64,000 nucleotides of DNA from Paenibacillus sp. JQZ6Y-1 (GTDB taxonomy: Bacteria; Bacillota; Bacilli; Paenibacillales; Paenibacillaceae): the NCBI RefSeq assembly GCF_040719145.1, contig NZ_JBFDUZ010000002.1, forward strand, positions 186,001 to 250,000, read 5' to 3'. This document shows, piece by piece, positions 35,524 through 43,634 of this stretch. The notes beneath the pieces are model-generated. The model worked only from the letters and a program-made list of their open reading frames with translations, was not told the origin of the DNA and made no database searches. Positions within the stretch are counted from its first letter, which is position 1. Each line of letters starts with the position of its first letter. The translations under genes were made by a program, and so were the position numbers.

Positions 35524-36927
35524 ATGACAGATACGCAGGCAATTCGCCAAGCGATTGAGGCGAGAGGACAGCGGTTAACGGACATCAGCGATCAGATCTG
35601 GGAGTATGCGGAGACACGCTTTCAGGAACAGCGTTCGGCAGAATTGCTCTGTCTGGCATTGGAAGAGGAAGGATTTGCCGTGGAGCGTGGTGTTGGTGGG
35701 CTGGACACGGCATTTATCGGTTCGTTTGGTAGTGGGAAGCCAGTAATTGCGTTGCTTGGTGAATACGATGCGTTGTCTGGTTTAAGTCAACAGGCGGGGA
35801 CAGCTGTGCAGCAGCCAGTAGAGCCGGGTGGTAATGGGCATGGCTGTGGGCATAATCTACTTGGTACGGGGGCGCTCGGAGCGGCATTTGCACTCAAGCA
35901 GCTGATGCAGGAGCAGGGCTTGTCTGGTACGGTACGCTATTATGGTTGCCCGGCAGAGGAAGGCGGGTCTGGCAAAACCTTTATGGCGCGTGCCGGATTG
36001 TTTGACGATGTGGACAGTGCGGTGACGTGGCATCCCTTTGACTACCATAGTGTGATGTCGGTACATACGCTGGCGAATTATCAGTATTATTATAAATTCA
36101 AAGGACGTAGTGCTCATGCTGCTGCTGCTCCGCATCTAGGTCGCAGTGCGCTGGATGCGGTGGAGCTGATGAATATGGGCGTCAATTATTTGCGTGAGCA
36201 TATCGTACAGGAAGCGCGTATTCATTATGCGATTACTGATACGGGTGGACGTTCGCCGAATGTGGTGCAAAGTCAGGCGGAGGTGCTGTACCTGATTCGC
36301 GCTCCGCATGTGAGTCAGGCAGCGGAGATTGTAGAGCGTGTGCATGATGTAGCACGCGGTGCGGCGCTAATGACGGGGACAGAGCTGGAGATTGTTTTTG
36401 ATAAGGCTTGCTCCGAAATTGTACCTAGTCGCACGTTAGAGCAGGTGATGCTGGAACAGTTCTCATTGTTCCCTGTACCACAGCATACCGACGAAGAGAT
36501 TGCACTCGCGCAGGCGGTGCGCGATACGCTGACCGAGCAGGAAAAGCAGGTATCATGGCAGTTACCAGCCTCCCAGCGTAATCTGGCAATCGCTAGCGAA
36601 GTGCTGCCATATCAGCACGGACAAATGCTATACGGTTCAACTGATGTGTCGGATGTAAGTTGGATCACACCGACCGTGCAATGTACGACGGCTTGTTTTG
36701 CCAATAGCACTGCTGCGCATAGCTGGCAGTGGGTCACGTTGGGTAAAACGTCGATTGCGCATAAAGGGATGCTGTATGCAGCGCAGATTATGGTAGCCAC
36801 CGCGCTAGAACTGGTAAAACGTCCAGCATTGCTGGAAGACGCTCGGAAGGAACTGGATGAGCGTTTGCAGGGACGAGCGTATGAATGTCCGATTCCGGCA
36901 GATGTACAGCCTGCGCTGGTAAGGTAG
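35524..36927 (+). CDS. abgB: p-Aminobenzoyl-glutamate hydrolase subunit B-like M20 peptidase
   Basis: 467 aa. Start ATG 35524 with GGAGGAAG upstream. M20 family signatures: LLGEYDALSG (first ligand strand), NGHGCGHNLLGTG with metal-binding His/Cys/His region, PAEEGGSG and TWHPFDYHS. The dimerisation domain begins at YYKFKGRSAHAAAAPHLGRSALDAVELMN, and the C-terminus carries QVSWITPTVQCTTACF-like DVSWITPT with the later ligand TAAHSW. Close to AbgB in order and length. Together with AbgA it should hydrolyse imported p-aminobenzoyl-glutamate to p-aminobenzoate, which could feed folate synthesis. Confidence 0.9.
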   Translation: MTDTQAIRQAIEARGQRLTDISDQIWEYAETRFQEQRSAELLCLALEEEGFAVERGVGGLDTAFIGSFGSGKPVIALLGEYDALSGLSQQAGTAVQQPVEPGGNGHGCGHNLLGTGALGAAFALKQLMQEQGLSGTVRYYGCPAEEGGSGKTFMARAGLFDDVDSAVTWHPFDYHSVMSVHTLANYQYYYKFKGRSAHAAAAPHLGRSALDAVELMNMGVNYLREHIVQEARIHYAITDTGGRSPNVVQSQAEVLYLIRAPHVSQAAEIVERVHDVARGAALMTGTELEIVFDKACSEIVPSRTLEQVMLEQFSLFPVPQHTDEEIALAQAVRDTLTEQEKQVSWQLPASQRNLAIASEVLPYQHGQMLYGSTDVSDVSWITPTVQCTTACFANSTAAHSWQWVTLGKTSIAHKGMLYAAQIMVATALELVKRPALLEDARKELDERLQGRAYECPIPADVQPALVR

Positions 36928-36976
36928 GACATCATGAGAATGGTCATTTTGATTGAAATGATAGATAGGACATAAT

Positions 36977-37020
36977 AAGGCGCTTTCTGCTTATGCTTAT
37001 AAGGAAGCGCCTTGTTTTAT
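36977..37020 (+). terminator. Intrinsic terminator of the abg cluster
   Basis: AAGGCGCTT pairs with AAGCGCCTT around a 19-nt loop, followed by GTTTTA. Confidence 0.75.
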
Positions 37021-37120
37021 TCTAGAGTAGGAGATAGACATAACGAAGAAAAAATATAACTGAGAAGCTGTCTTGTTGCTCTATATTAATCTAGATATTA
37101 ATATAGTATGCTTTTCGCAA

Positions 37121-37417
37121 TCAATTTTTCATATAACGCTTGAGTTGTTCATAAAAATTTTCGCGTGTACCTGCGAGAATGACAACAATTAACTCACCAT
37201 CGTCATTTTCTTCAATTCGGTAAGCCAATTCATAATTAGTCCCTTGATAGTAAATATCATAACCTCGAATACCTGCCAGATCGCCTGTTTTCAGCTTGCC
37301 CGCATAGGGATTCGTACGAATCGTTTGAATCGCATCTAGATACAATCGCTTAAGAGGCTTTTCAACTAGCTTTTTAAAATATTTTTCGGCAGGCTTCAAA
37401 TAAGTGACGGGTAGCAT
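37121..37417 (-). CDS. RelE/ParE-type toxin
   Basis: 98 aa with the RelE/ParE superfamily pattern: LKPAEKYFKKL at the N-terminus, PLKRLYLDAIQTIRTNPYAGKLKTGDLAGIRGYDIYYQGTNYELAYRI in the core, and VVILAGTRENFYEQLKRY at the end. Probably an mRNA interferase or gyrase inhibitor; which is not clear. It starts directly after the antitoxin stop (ATG 37417, GGAGG within the end of the antitoxin gene), i.e. strict translational coupling. Confidence 0.85.
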   Translation of the reverse strand: MLPVTYLKPAEKYFKKLVEKPLKRLYLDAIQTIRTNPYAGKLKTGDLAGIRGYDIYYQGTNYELAYRIEENDDGELIVVILAGTRENFYEQLKRYMKN

Positions 37418-37798
37418 TTAATCCTCCATCACATCGCCAAACAAATCGGCAGTCGCATCATTGCTTTGATATTGCTGCGCTACCTGACGAGATTCCTTAA
37501 TTAGGGATTGTGTGGCGTGAGACAATTGTTGCTGACGCTCGCGAAAACGCGCAACCAGTTGATCTTGAGGTACGCCTTCTTTTAAAAGATCTTCCAGAAT
37601 CAAATCAGCAAAATGATCATTATCCGCATACTCTTTAACTGGTCTCATAATGATCTGATGATTCTGCACAGCAAATTCAACTTCGCTCTGAATCCCAACT
37701 TGTTCGTATAACTTTTGTGGAATTGTCACCTGACGTTTGGCGGATACACGCGCGCGTTTCCATTGCAATTCTTCCGATTGCTGATGCAAAGCAGGCAT
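37418..37798 (-). CDS. AbrB/SpoVT-type antitoxin
   Basis: 126 aa. A swapped-hairpin AbrB DNA-binding domain is near the N-terminus (ARVSAKRQVTIPQKLYEQVGIQSEVEFAV), and the C-terminal half (about 60-126) is acidic and helical, the part that would wrap the toxin. ATG 37798 has AGGGAGGAA eight bases upstream. Upstream of the toxin gene as usual, and likely autoregulated. The pair sits between the abg cluster and the large GTPase locus. Confidence 0.85.
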   Translation of the reverse strand: MPALHQQSEELQWKRARVSAKRQVTIPQKLYEQVGIQSEVEFAVQNHQIIMRPVKEYADNDHFADLILEDLLKEGVPQDQLVARFRERQQQLSHATQSLIKESRQVAQQYQSNDATADLFGDVMED

Positions 37799-37902
37799 AG
37801 TCTAGTTCCTCCCTTAGGTTAAATTAGAATGAAAAATGAGAATCTCATTTTCTTTGTTTCTTTACTTTTGATTATAAATCATTACTTTCCAGGTTAAAAG
37901 AT

Positions 37903-37931
37903 AAAAAAAGACAGCATCATTCGATGCTGTC
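37903..37931 (-). terminator. Terminator that includes the stop codon
   Basis: On the minus strand GACAGCATC pairs perfectly with GATGCTGTC around GAAT, followed by seven T. The TGA stop of the upstream gene falls at the loop and second arm, so the last codons are part of the hairpin. Confidence 0.85.
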
Positions 37932-39932
37932 CACATGCACAACCGGAATATTGATATTCATTCCCGGCGTATTGCCCGGCAACGGATTATCGCCTAATCC
38001 ATATTCGGGTTCAAACTGCTCATCCGGTGCAGGAGTGTCATTGATATCATTAGTACCATCTCCGACATCGCCATTTCCATCGGGTGCAGAAGAGTTCCCA
38101 TCTGTCACATTGCCATCCCCAGACAAACTGGAATCAGTAGGCATAAACGACTCATATTCTCCGTCGAACTGACCATATACTATAAATGTCCCCGTCTCGA
38201 ATGACAGATTACCCTTCAACCGCACATACGTGCCGCCTTCATTTACAATCGCGCCTTCATCGTCCACCGATACAATAGTTGCTGTAAATCGAATAGGCTG
38301 GTTCAGATGTGCACCAATCTCGGAGACTGCAATATCGGTGTACTGTCCGCCATCCATGCGGCTGTCCGTTTTGCTATATGTTCCATTCTCATCCGGCGTA
38401 TAGATATCCACCTGTCCTACACTACCGCCAATCGGCTGATGCACAATGATGCTGCGATCTGGCTGTACCTCATAGCTAACTCCGGCAAATGAAGCTATCG
38501 CCTTTAACCCGCCACCCGTTACGGCATACAGCGAGAACAAAGGGCTGCCCTCTACATCCGATTGCGACTGCACGACCACAATCGGCTGCTCGATCGTGCT
38601 CAATTGCGTATCAACTGCTAGCGATTGAATCTGAGCAGCAGTTTGACCTATCTCACCGGACCAGACGCTGGCATTGCCGTCGTTGTCCATTTTGCCGAAA
38701 AAGAGAGTGTTATTCTGATCCGTCGCCACCACATATACCGGAACAGCACTCCAATTCGTGCCACCAGTCACATGCTGATACGAAACCGACGCATTGCTTC
38801 CTTGTAAAAGAGTAACAGGTTCATCGATCGCCCACGCCAGCTTGGTGCGGGCGATATGTTGCGTCATATCGCCAAGCGGTGTCAATGCAGTATACAAATC
38901 AAGCGCCTGCTGAAATTGCTTGTTGGTCGTCATCGTAAAAGCCTGCTCCTGCAGCGAGGACACTTCATTATCAATCGTCGTTAGCACAGAGGAAGACGAC
39001 AGATTGAGTTGCTGTGCCGCTGTGCGGAAGCTGACTGCGTGACTGACAAAACGCTCCGCTTGTCCAGCGGCGATGTCCTTGGCAATGACCGATTGTGCGC
39101 CTTCTTCGGCAAGCGACGTTACCCAGCGTGCGCCACTATATTGATGCTGCTGGTACGCCTGCCATGTTTCGGACGCATTGGTCAGAAACGCGTTAAAGTC
39201 CCCAGCAGACGCCAGTCGCTTGAGCTTGGTAGTGTCATAGTTCTCAAACAGCTTGCGTAGCTGGTTCGCTTGTACCGCAGCCTGTTGGCTGGAACTACCA
39301 TTGCGGGCTTGGGTACTGCCATTGGAGGCAGAGCTACTGTTTCCCGTACCGTTATCTGATTTGAGCCAATACGCAGAAGGAATGCGCAGCAGATTCCATT
39401 TGGCAGATTCATCGCTGTAATTGCGATTATCCAGATTGCTTTGTAGCGCTCCCTCGAACCGTGTACGGAACGCGCTAAAGCCTTGCTGCCATAATCGTTC
39501 CATGCCATATTGCTGTGTGATTTTGCCGTATTCGTTGCTGTACTTGTCGTTCTGTTCCGCCTGTTGCTGCTGCGCCTGCGTCCATTCCCGATACACATTC
39601 AAATACGTATCAAACTGATTGAGATCAAGCGCAGCCTGCAAACGACTAGCTGTATTGGACACCGTATCACTCCAAGCGCTGATCGGAGCCAACTCCTGCA
39701 ATCGTGATGCGATATGCTGCTCCTCATAACTCAGATACCGATTATCCTGCGCTTGACGGTAAAAGGACTCCGCCTGTATCCAGTTTTGCTGCGTATAATA
39801 TTGATCCGCTGTTTGTACCCAGTTGATTTTGTGGTACACACCGATTCCTTTCAGCACAAGTAGGACGATGCCCACTGCGCAGCAGAACAACAGCAGATTG
39901 CGCAGGGCGAACCAGCGTAATACGGTTCTCAT
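37917..39932 (-). CDS. Large membrane-anchored exported protein
   Basis: 671 aa from ATG 39932. A single N-terminal transmembrane helix (about 11-31) follows RTVLRWFALR, so the rest should lie outside the membrane. The next 150 residues are Tyr/Gln-rich helices (ADQYYTQQNWIQAESFYRQAQDNRYLSYEEQH), like a TPR repeat. Further helical segments follow, then beta-rich modules, and an acidic Asp/Asn/Gly/Pro-rich end (about 600-660). The start overlaps the end of the upstream zinc-ribbon gene by four bases (ATGA), so they are translated together. It is divergent to the VWA gene and likely a structural or sensing part of the same system. No family recognised. Confidence 0.75.
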   Translation of the reverse strand: MRTVLRWFALRNLLLFCCAVGIVLLVLKGIGVYHKINWVQTADQYYTQQNWIQAESFYRQAQDNRYLSYEEQHIASRLQELAPISAWSDTVSNTASRLQAALDLNQFDTYLNVYREWTQAQQQQAEQNDKYSNEYGKITQQYGMERLWQQGFSAFRTRFEGALQSNLDNRNYSDESAKWNLLRIPSAYWLKSDNGTGNSSSASNGSTQARNGSSSQQAAVQANQLRKLFENYDTTKLKRLASAGDFNAFLTNASETWQAYQQHQYSGARWVTSLAEEGAQSVIAKDIAAGQAERFVSHAVSFRTAAQQLNLSSSSVLTTIDNEVSSLQEQAFTMTTNKQFQQALDLYTALTPLGDMTQHIARTKLAWAIDEPVTLLQGSNASVSYQHVTGGTNWSAVPVYVVATDQNNTLFFGKMDNDGNASVWSGEIGQTAAQIQSLAVDTQLSTIEQPIVVVQSQSDVEGSPLFSLYAVTGGGLKAIASFAGVSYEVQPDRSIIVHQPIGGSVGQVDIYTPDENGTYSKTDSRMDGGQYTDIAVSEIGAHLNQPIRFTATIVSVDDEGAIVNEGGTYVRLKGNLSFETGTFIVYGQFDGEYESFMPTDSSLSGDGNVTDGNSSAPDGNGDVGDGTNDINDTPAPDEQFEPEYGLGDNPLPGNTPGMNINIPVVHVDSIE

Positions 39933-40888
39933 GACCGCTGCGCTCCCGCTGTTGGGCTACTAAAGGCAGGATCGGACGCGTACAACTCCATACGGATACT
40001 ATCCAGATCCTGTGCCAGCGCATCGGCTAGTAGCGCTGAATCGCTATGCACAATTCGATACAGCCGCACAAAGCGCTCCTTCGGCAAATGTCGGGCGTAC
40101 CGACGGATAAAGCCCGGATACAGCGCGATATACCGTTTCATACGCACCATGGCAGAAGTGACGCTGATCAGAATATTCCACCCCTGCTCCATCTGCAATA
40201 TTTTCGGTTCATGCGCAATAATATAGCGGATCGCTTTATCCTTGATCATATCGCGCTTGAGTCGCGCCACTTCGCCAATATATTCCGCTACCAAAGGGTC
40301 AAAATCGCGCGTAATCAGCGATTCCAGCTCCAGATCCATATCGCTGCGAAGTCGGAAATTTTGCAGCAAGGATAGGAGCGCGAGCCGCAAGCGATCATTG
40401 TGCACAACAACCGCCGTCTGGCGCAGCACATGATAGCCCTCTACTTCTTCGCCATCTCGTACCAGCTCCACGCCAATCCGCTGATCCTCTACCAGTCCAT
40501 CATAAATAGCAGTTCGCTGCTGCCGAAATAATCGACCCAACTGCCGCAGCGTATCTCGCTCACGAAAGCGCCGCTGTACGACGATCAGCGCCGCCAATAT
40601 AATTGCTCCTCCGGCTGCGCACAATGCAATTAGCATCGTCGTCGGCGCGGCAACAACAGCGCCGATCACCAAAATAATCGTAAACAATATCTCGTTTAGC
40701 ATCCGTCGTCCAGCCAGACGTCGCGCCTGCTCCATCACTGGCACTAATCTGGATTTGCCGCAATCGGGACAGCTGTCACCCGGCAAAATGGTAAAGCGTC
40801 CGCACTTGCGGCAGACGCGCAATCGGTCGTATTTCCGCCGACTTTGCTCCAGTGTCGGCAATTGTACCGCTTGTTTGGTTGTACTCAT
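39929..40888 (-). CDS. Zinc-ribbon membrane protein
   Basis: About 319 aa. Two CxxC pairs (VCRKCG and CPDCG) in the first 45 residues form a zinc ribbon, followed by two adjacent membrane helices (about 68-110). The cytoplasmic remainder (about 110-319) is a helical domain rich in Arg/Leu (DFDPLVAEYIGEVARLKRD; RYARHLPKERFVRLYRI). Start chosen at ATG 40888 with GAGAGTGAT upstream; ATG 40897 and GTG 40900 are in frame as alternatives. It overlaps the next gene by four bases, and a 50-aa membrane protein gene precedes it 32 bp upstream. I recognise no family. Probably a membrane partner of the neighbouring proteins. Confidence 0.7.
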   Translation of the reverse strand: MSTTKQAVQLPTLEQSRRKYDRLRVCRKCGRFTILPGDSCPDCGKSRLVPVMEQARRLAGRRMLNEILFTIILVIGAVVAAPTTMLIALCAAGGAIILAALIVVQRRFRERDTLRQLGRLFRQQRTAIYDGLVEDQRIGVELVRDGEEVEGYHVLRQTAVVVHNDRLRLALLSLLQNFRLRSDMDLELESLITRDFDPLVAEYIGEVARLKRDMIKDKAIRYIIAHEPKILQMEQGWNILISVTSAMVRMKRYIALYPGFIRRYARHLPKERFVRLYRIVHSDSALLADALAQDLDSIRMELYASDPAFSSPTAGAQRS

Positions 40889-40920
40889 GTATGGCATCAC
40901 TCTCTACATTATATTTGAAA

Positions 40921-41073
40921 TCATTTGCCTTGCTTTTGATTGACTACATCCAATAGCAACTCTTCCAATTCCTGCTCGGCAGGCGTTTTTTTGCGGCGAA
41001 TCGCGTAGAGTAACAACCGACTTCCAACAAAAAGAAACGCAATGCCCATACATACGTATGCAAGTATATCCAT
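40921..41073 (-). CDS. 50-aa single-pass membrane protein
   Basis: ATG 41073 has GGAAAGG upstream. Sequence MDILAYVCMGIAFLFVGSR opens one transmembrane helix (about 4-26), then a basic IRRKKT and an acidic helix (AEQELEELLLDVVNQKQGK). First gene of the minus operon with the zinc-ribbon and large exported proteins. Perhaps an assembly or anchoring subunit. The longer in-frame reading has no ribosome site. Confidence 0.6.
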   Translation of the reverse strand: MDILAYVCMGIAFLFVGSRLLLYAIRRKKTPAEQELEELLLDVVNQKQGK

Positions 41074-41663
41074 AGTCCAATCCTTTCCTATTGATCCGGT
41101 ATCGGGAGATGTTCGGCGCTTTCCGGCTGCCAGATGGTGGCGGTATTTGTACCGCTTCGTTCCATCCAGCGTTTGGGCGGGCACTGTGTAGTGTAATGAA
41201 CAGTGATTTACCCAGCACCAGCGAGCCGACTCTACCGATTGCGAAGTTTGTATTCTATTTTATGCCAAAATCCATGCCGGAATAAAGGGAGCGATGGTGT
41301 ATATTCAACTTTTAGCCGATAGTCCAGCCTGTTTCCCCGTCTTAGGGTGGGGAAACAATTGCATATTATAAGCTATAATGATATCCGTTCCTTGTGTATA
41401 TCTGCTGATCAGATCGTTTGGGTCAGTGTAAGAAGATATCGGATTCATGACTTGGCAATGTGAGATCAGGCTTTGGCATTCGGGAAGATATGGATTATTA
41501 TGGATATTGTGGTGAAAGTGGTATCAAATTTTTCACTTTATGTTTTTTAAGGCATGTTAAGGTGAATTTAACCGGCGTTTAATCCTGATCCGCTACAATA
41601 TGAGATCATGGCCGTAGTCCTGCCAGCCACGAACCAACATTTTACCTTGAGCAAAGGAGTAGA
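41074..41663. other. 590-bp divergent intergenic region without a gene
   Basis: It separates the minus zinc-ribbon operon from the plus VWA-tubulin series and should hold promoters for both. I see TATAAT at 41374-41379 and TACAAT at 41594-41599 on the plus strand but no good -35 partner for either, no long palindrome and no convincing open frame. Confidence 0.5.
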
Positions 41664-43445
41664 ATGATGCCCGTACGAAAATGGAATTTCATGCATATAC
41701 TGCTGGCAGTTGTGCTCAGTGTGACATTACTGCCGGGAACCCTGTTTGCCGCTGCGGCGACAGGAAGCAGTAATACGAACAACGGCAATACCGCTCCTAT
41801 TGATGCGGTGCTGCTGCTGGATGTCAGTTCTTCAATGAAGAACAGTGACCCGGACAAGCTAGGGAACGAAGCGATGAAGTTGTTTATTGATATGCTGCCA
41901 ACGCAGGGCGACCGCGTAGGTGTCGTCGCCTATACCGACCAGATTGAACGGGAAAAGGCACTGACGAGCATCGCCTCGGCAGATAGCAAAGCAGGTCTAA
42001 AAACATTTATTGATGATCTGAACCGTGGACCGTATACCGATATTTCGGTCGGGATGAGCGAAGCGGTCAATATTTTGCAGGATGGTGCCCAGCAGGGCAA
42101 TGAGCCGATGATTGTACTGTTCGCCGATGGGAATAACGAGCTGAATAGCAATGGCGGCAAAAGCAAAAGCGAAGCCGATCAGCAATTGCAAACGGCAGTG
42201 GGCAAAGCCAAGCAGCTTGGCTATCCAGTCTATACGGTTGGTCTGAATGCGGACGGCAAGCTCAATCAGCAGGCGTTGGCGAACATCGCCAGCGAAACAG
42301 GCGGTAAATCTTTTGTAACTAGTTCCGCCGATGAGCTGCCGAAGATTTTGAGCGATATTTTCGCCGCTCACCAGCAGGTAAATGTGGTGCCGGTCGATTC
42401 CATCACCGGTAATGGACAATTTCAGGATGTGAAGATCAACATCCCGAACCAAAGTGTCAAAGAAGCGAATATCTCAATCATGTCTTCTCAGCAGGTCGAA
42501 GTGAAATTGGTTGATCCAGACGGCAAAGCGGTTGCAGTGCCATCCGATCAAGCGACATTATCCACTTCAAAGAGCTATTCACTCGTGAAACTGCTGACTC
42601 CGAAACAAGGCGACTGGACACTGCAAGTGAAGGGTGTCGATCGAGACAAGATTGATATTAATCTCATTTTCAATTACAGCTTGGAGCTGGCGCTGAATCC
42701 GATTGAGGACAAGGCGTACAGCAAAGGCGATGACATTGATATTTCCGCTTATCTCGCTAGCAACGGACAAAAGCTGACTGATGCTTCGCAGGTAGGCAGC
42801 ATGAAGGCTGTACTCAATGTGACTGATCTGGATACAAAAGCAACCAGTCAGGTGCCATTGAATACAAATGGTACCGAGTTTACTGGTACATTTGAAGTGC
42901 CGGACAATCATCGCTATCAGCTGGTTGTGCGCGCAGAGGAGCAAAGCTTTTACCGTGAAACATCGCCGGTAACAGTAGATGCAAGCGGTGGCGGTGCCAG
43001 CGATGGCAAAATTGCCGGTCTGAGCATCATGGGCTGGATTATCCTGATCGTTGTGCTTCTGCTGTTAGCTGTGGGAATCTGGTTCCTGCTCAAATGGCTG
43101 AAACAGAAAAATCGCGGCTTTGTCGGTCAGATGGTGATCGAGATCCGAGATGAGAATACAGGCGAGAAATCATATCCGCAGTACAAAAAGCTGACCACCT
43201 TCCGTGGCAAATTCAATCTGCATCAGCTGCTACAGCTGGCGCCGGAATTGAAGGAAACTGAAAATATCATCTTTACACCGGGTAATAACGACCGTCTGGT
43301 GATCCGCAATCAAGCGGACAGCGGTATCGAAAAATCCGGTCGCGCTATTGACGCTTCCAGAGGCTACGAGCTGAAGAGCGGCGATCGTCTGACGATTGCA
43401 CTGCGTCAGGTCGACAAGACAATTTTGCTGGAATATTTAAACTGA
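41664..43445 (+). CDS. Extracellular VWA protein with cytoplasmic tail
   Basis: 593 aa; ATG 41664 with AAAGGAG upstream. A signal peptide (MMPVRKWNFMHILLAVVL..TLFAAA) leads to a von Willebrand A domain at about 48-240 with an intact MIDAS (DVSSSM; later Thr and FADGNNE). Beta-rich modules (about 245-450) resemble Ig-like linkers. One transmembrane helix lies at about 455-477, followed by KWLKQKNRG, positive inside. The 115-residue cytoplasmic tail ends LTIALRQVDKTILLEYLN. So the VWA domain is outside and the tail can contact the tubulin-like proteins. First gene of the plus series; two non-terminator hairpins lie between it and the next gene. Confidence 0.88.
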   Translation: MMPVRKWNFMHILLAVVLSVTLLPGTLFAAAATGSSNTNNGNTAPIDAVLLLDVSSSMKNSDPDKLGNEAMKLFIDMLPTQGDRVGVVAYTDQIEREKALTSIASADSKAGLKTFIDDLNRGPYTDISVGMSEAVNILQDGAQQGNEPMIVLFADGNNELNSNGGKSKSEADQQLQTAVGKAKQLGYPVYTVGLNADGKLNQQALANIASETGGKSFVTSSADELPKILSDIFAAHQQVNVVPVDSITGNGQFQDVKINIPNQSVKEANISIMSSQQVEVKLVDPDGKAVAVPSDQATLSTSKSYSLVKLLTPKQGDWTLQVKGVDRDKIDINLIFNYSLELALNPIEDKAYSKGDDIDISAYLASNGQKLTDASQVGSMKAVLNVTDLDTKATSQVPLNTNGTEFTGTFEVPDNHRYQLVVRAEEQSFYRETSPVTVDASGGGASDGKIAGLSIMGWIILIVVLLLLAVGIWFLLKWLKQKNRGFVGQMVIEIRDENTGEKSYPQYKKLTTFRGKFNLHQLLQLAPELKETENIIFTPGNNDRLVIRNQADSGIEKSGRAIDASRGYELKSGDRLTIALRQVDKTILLEYLN

Positions 43446-43461
43446 TCTATATGCAATCACA

Positions 43462-43494
43462 TGCGGCGGACTTGGTATCTACCGATCTGCCGCA
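43462..43494 (+). other. Hairpin between VWA and tubulin-like genes
   Basis: TGCGGCGGA pairs with TCTGCCGCA around a 15-nt loop, without a T-run, so it is not a normal terminator. A second GCCAG/CTGGC hairpin lies near 43535-43560. They may stabilise or split the transcript. Confidence 0.4.
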
Positions 43495-43634
43495 ACACAT
43501 CATGGAATACAGAGAGAAATGAAACGGATGTCTGCCAGCGGATCATGCGGTCCGTCTGGCGAGTCTATTTAGTACCAGATCACAATTCAACAGGTGAAGA
43601 CACCATACTATGAAGGTTACAAGGGGGATCATCC

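Noticed and set aside
37121-41073. Genomic-island borders around the GTPase locus
   Set aside because: No integrase, tRNA or direct repeats were seen at either side; a toxin-antitoxin pair nearby is not enough evidence.
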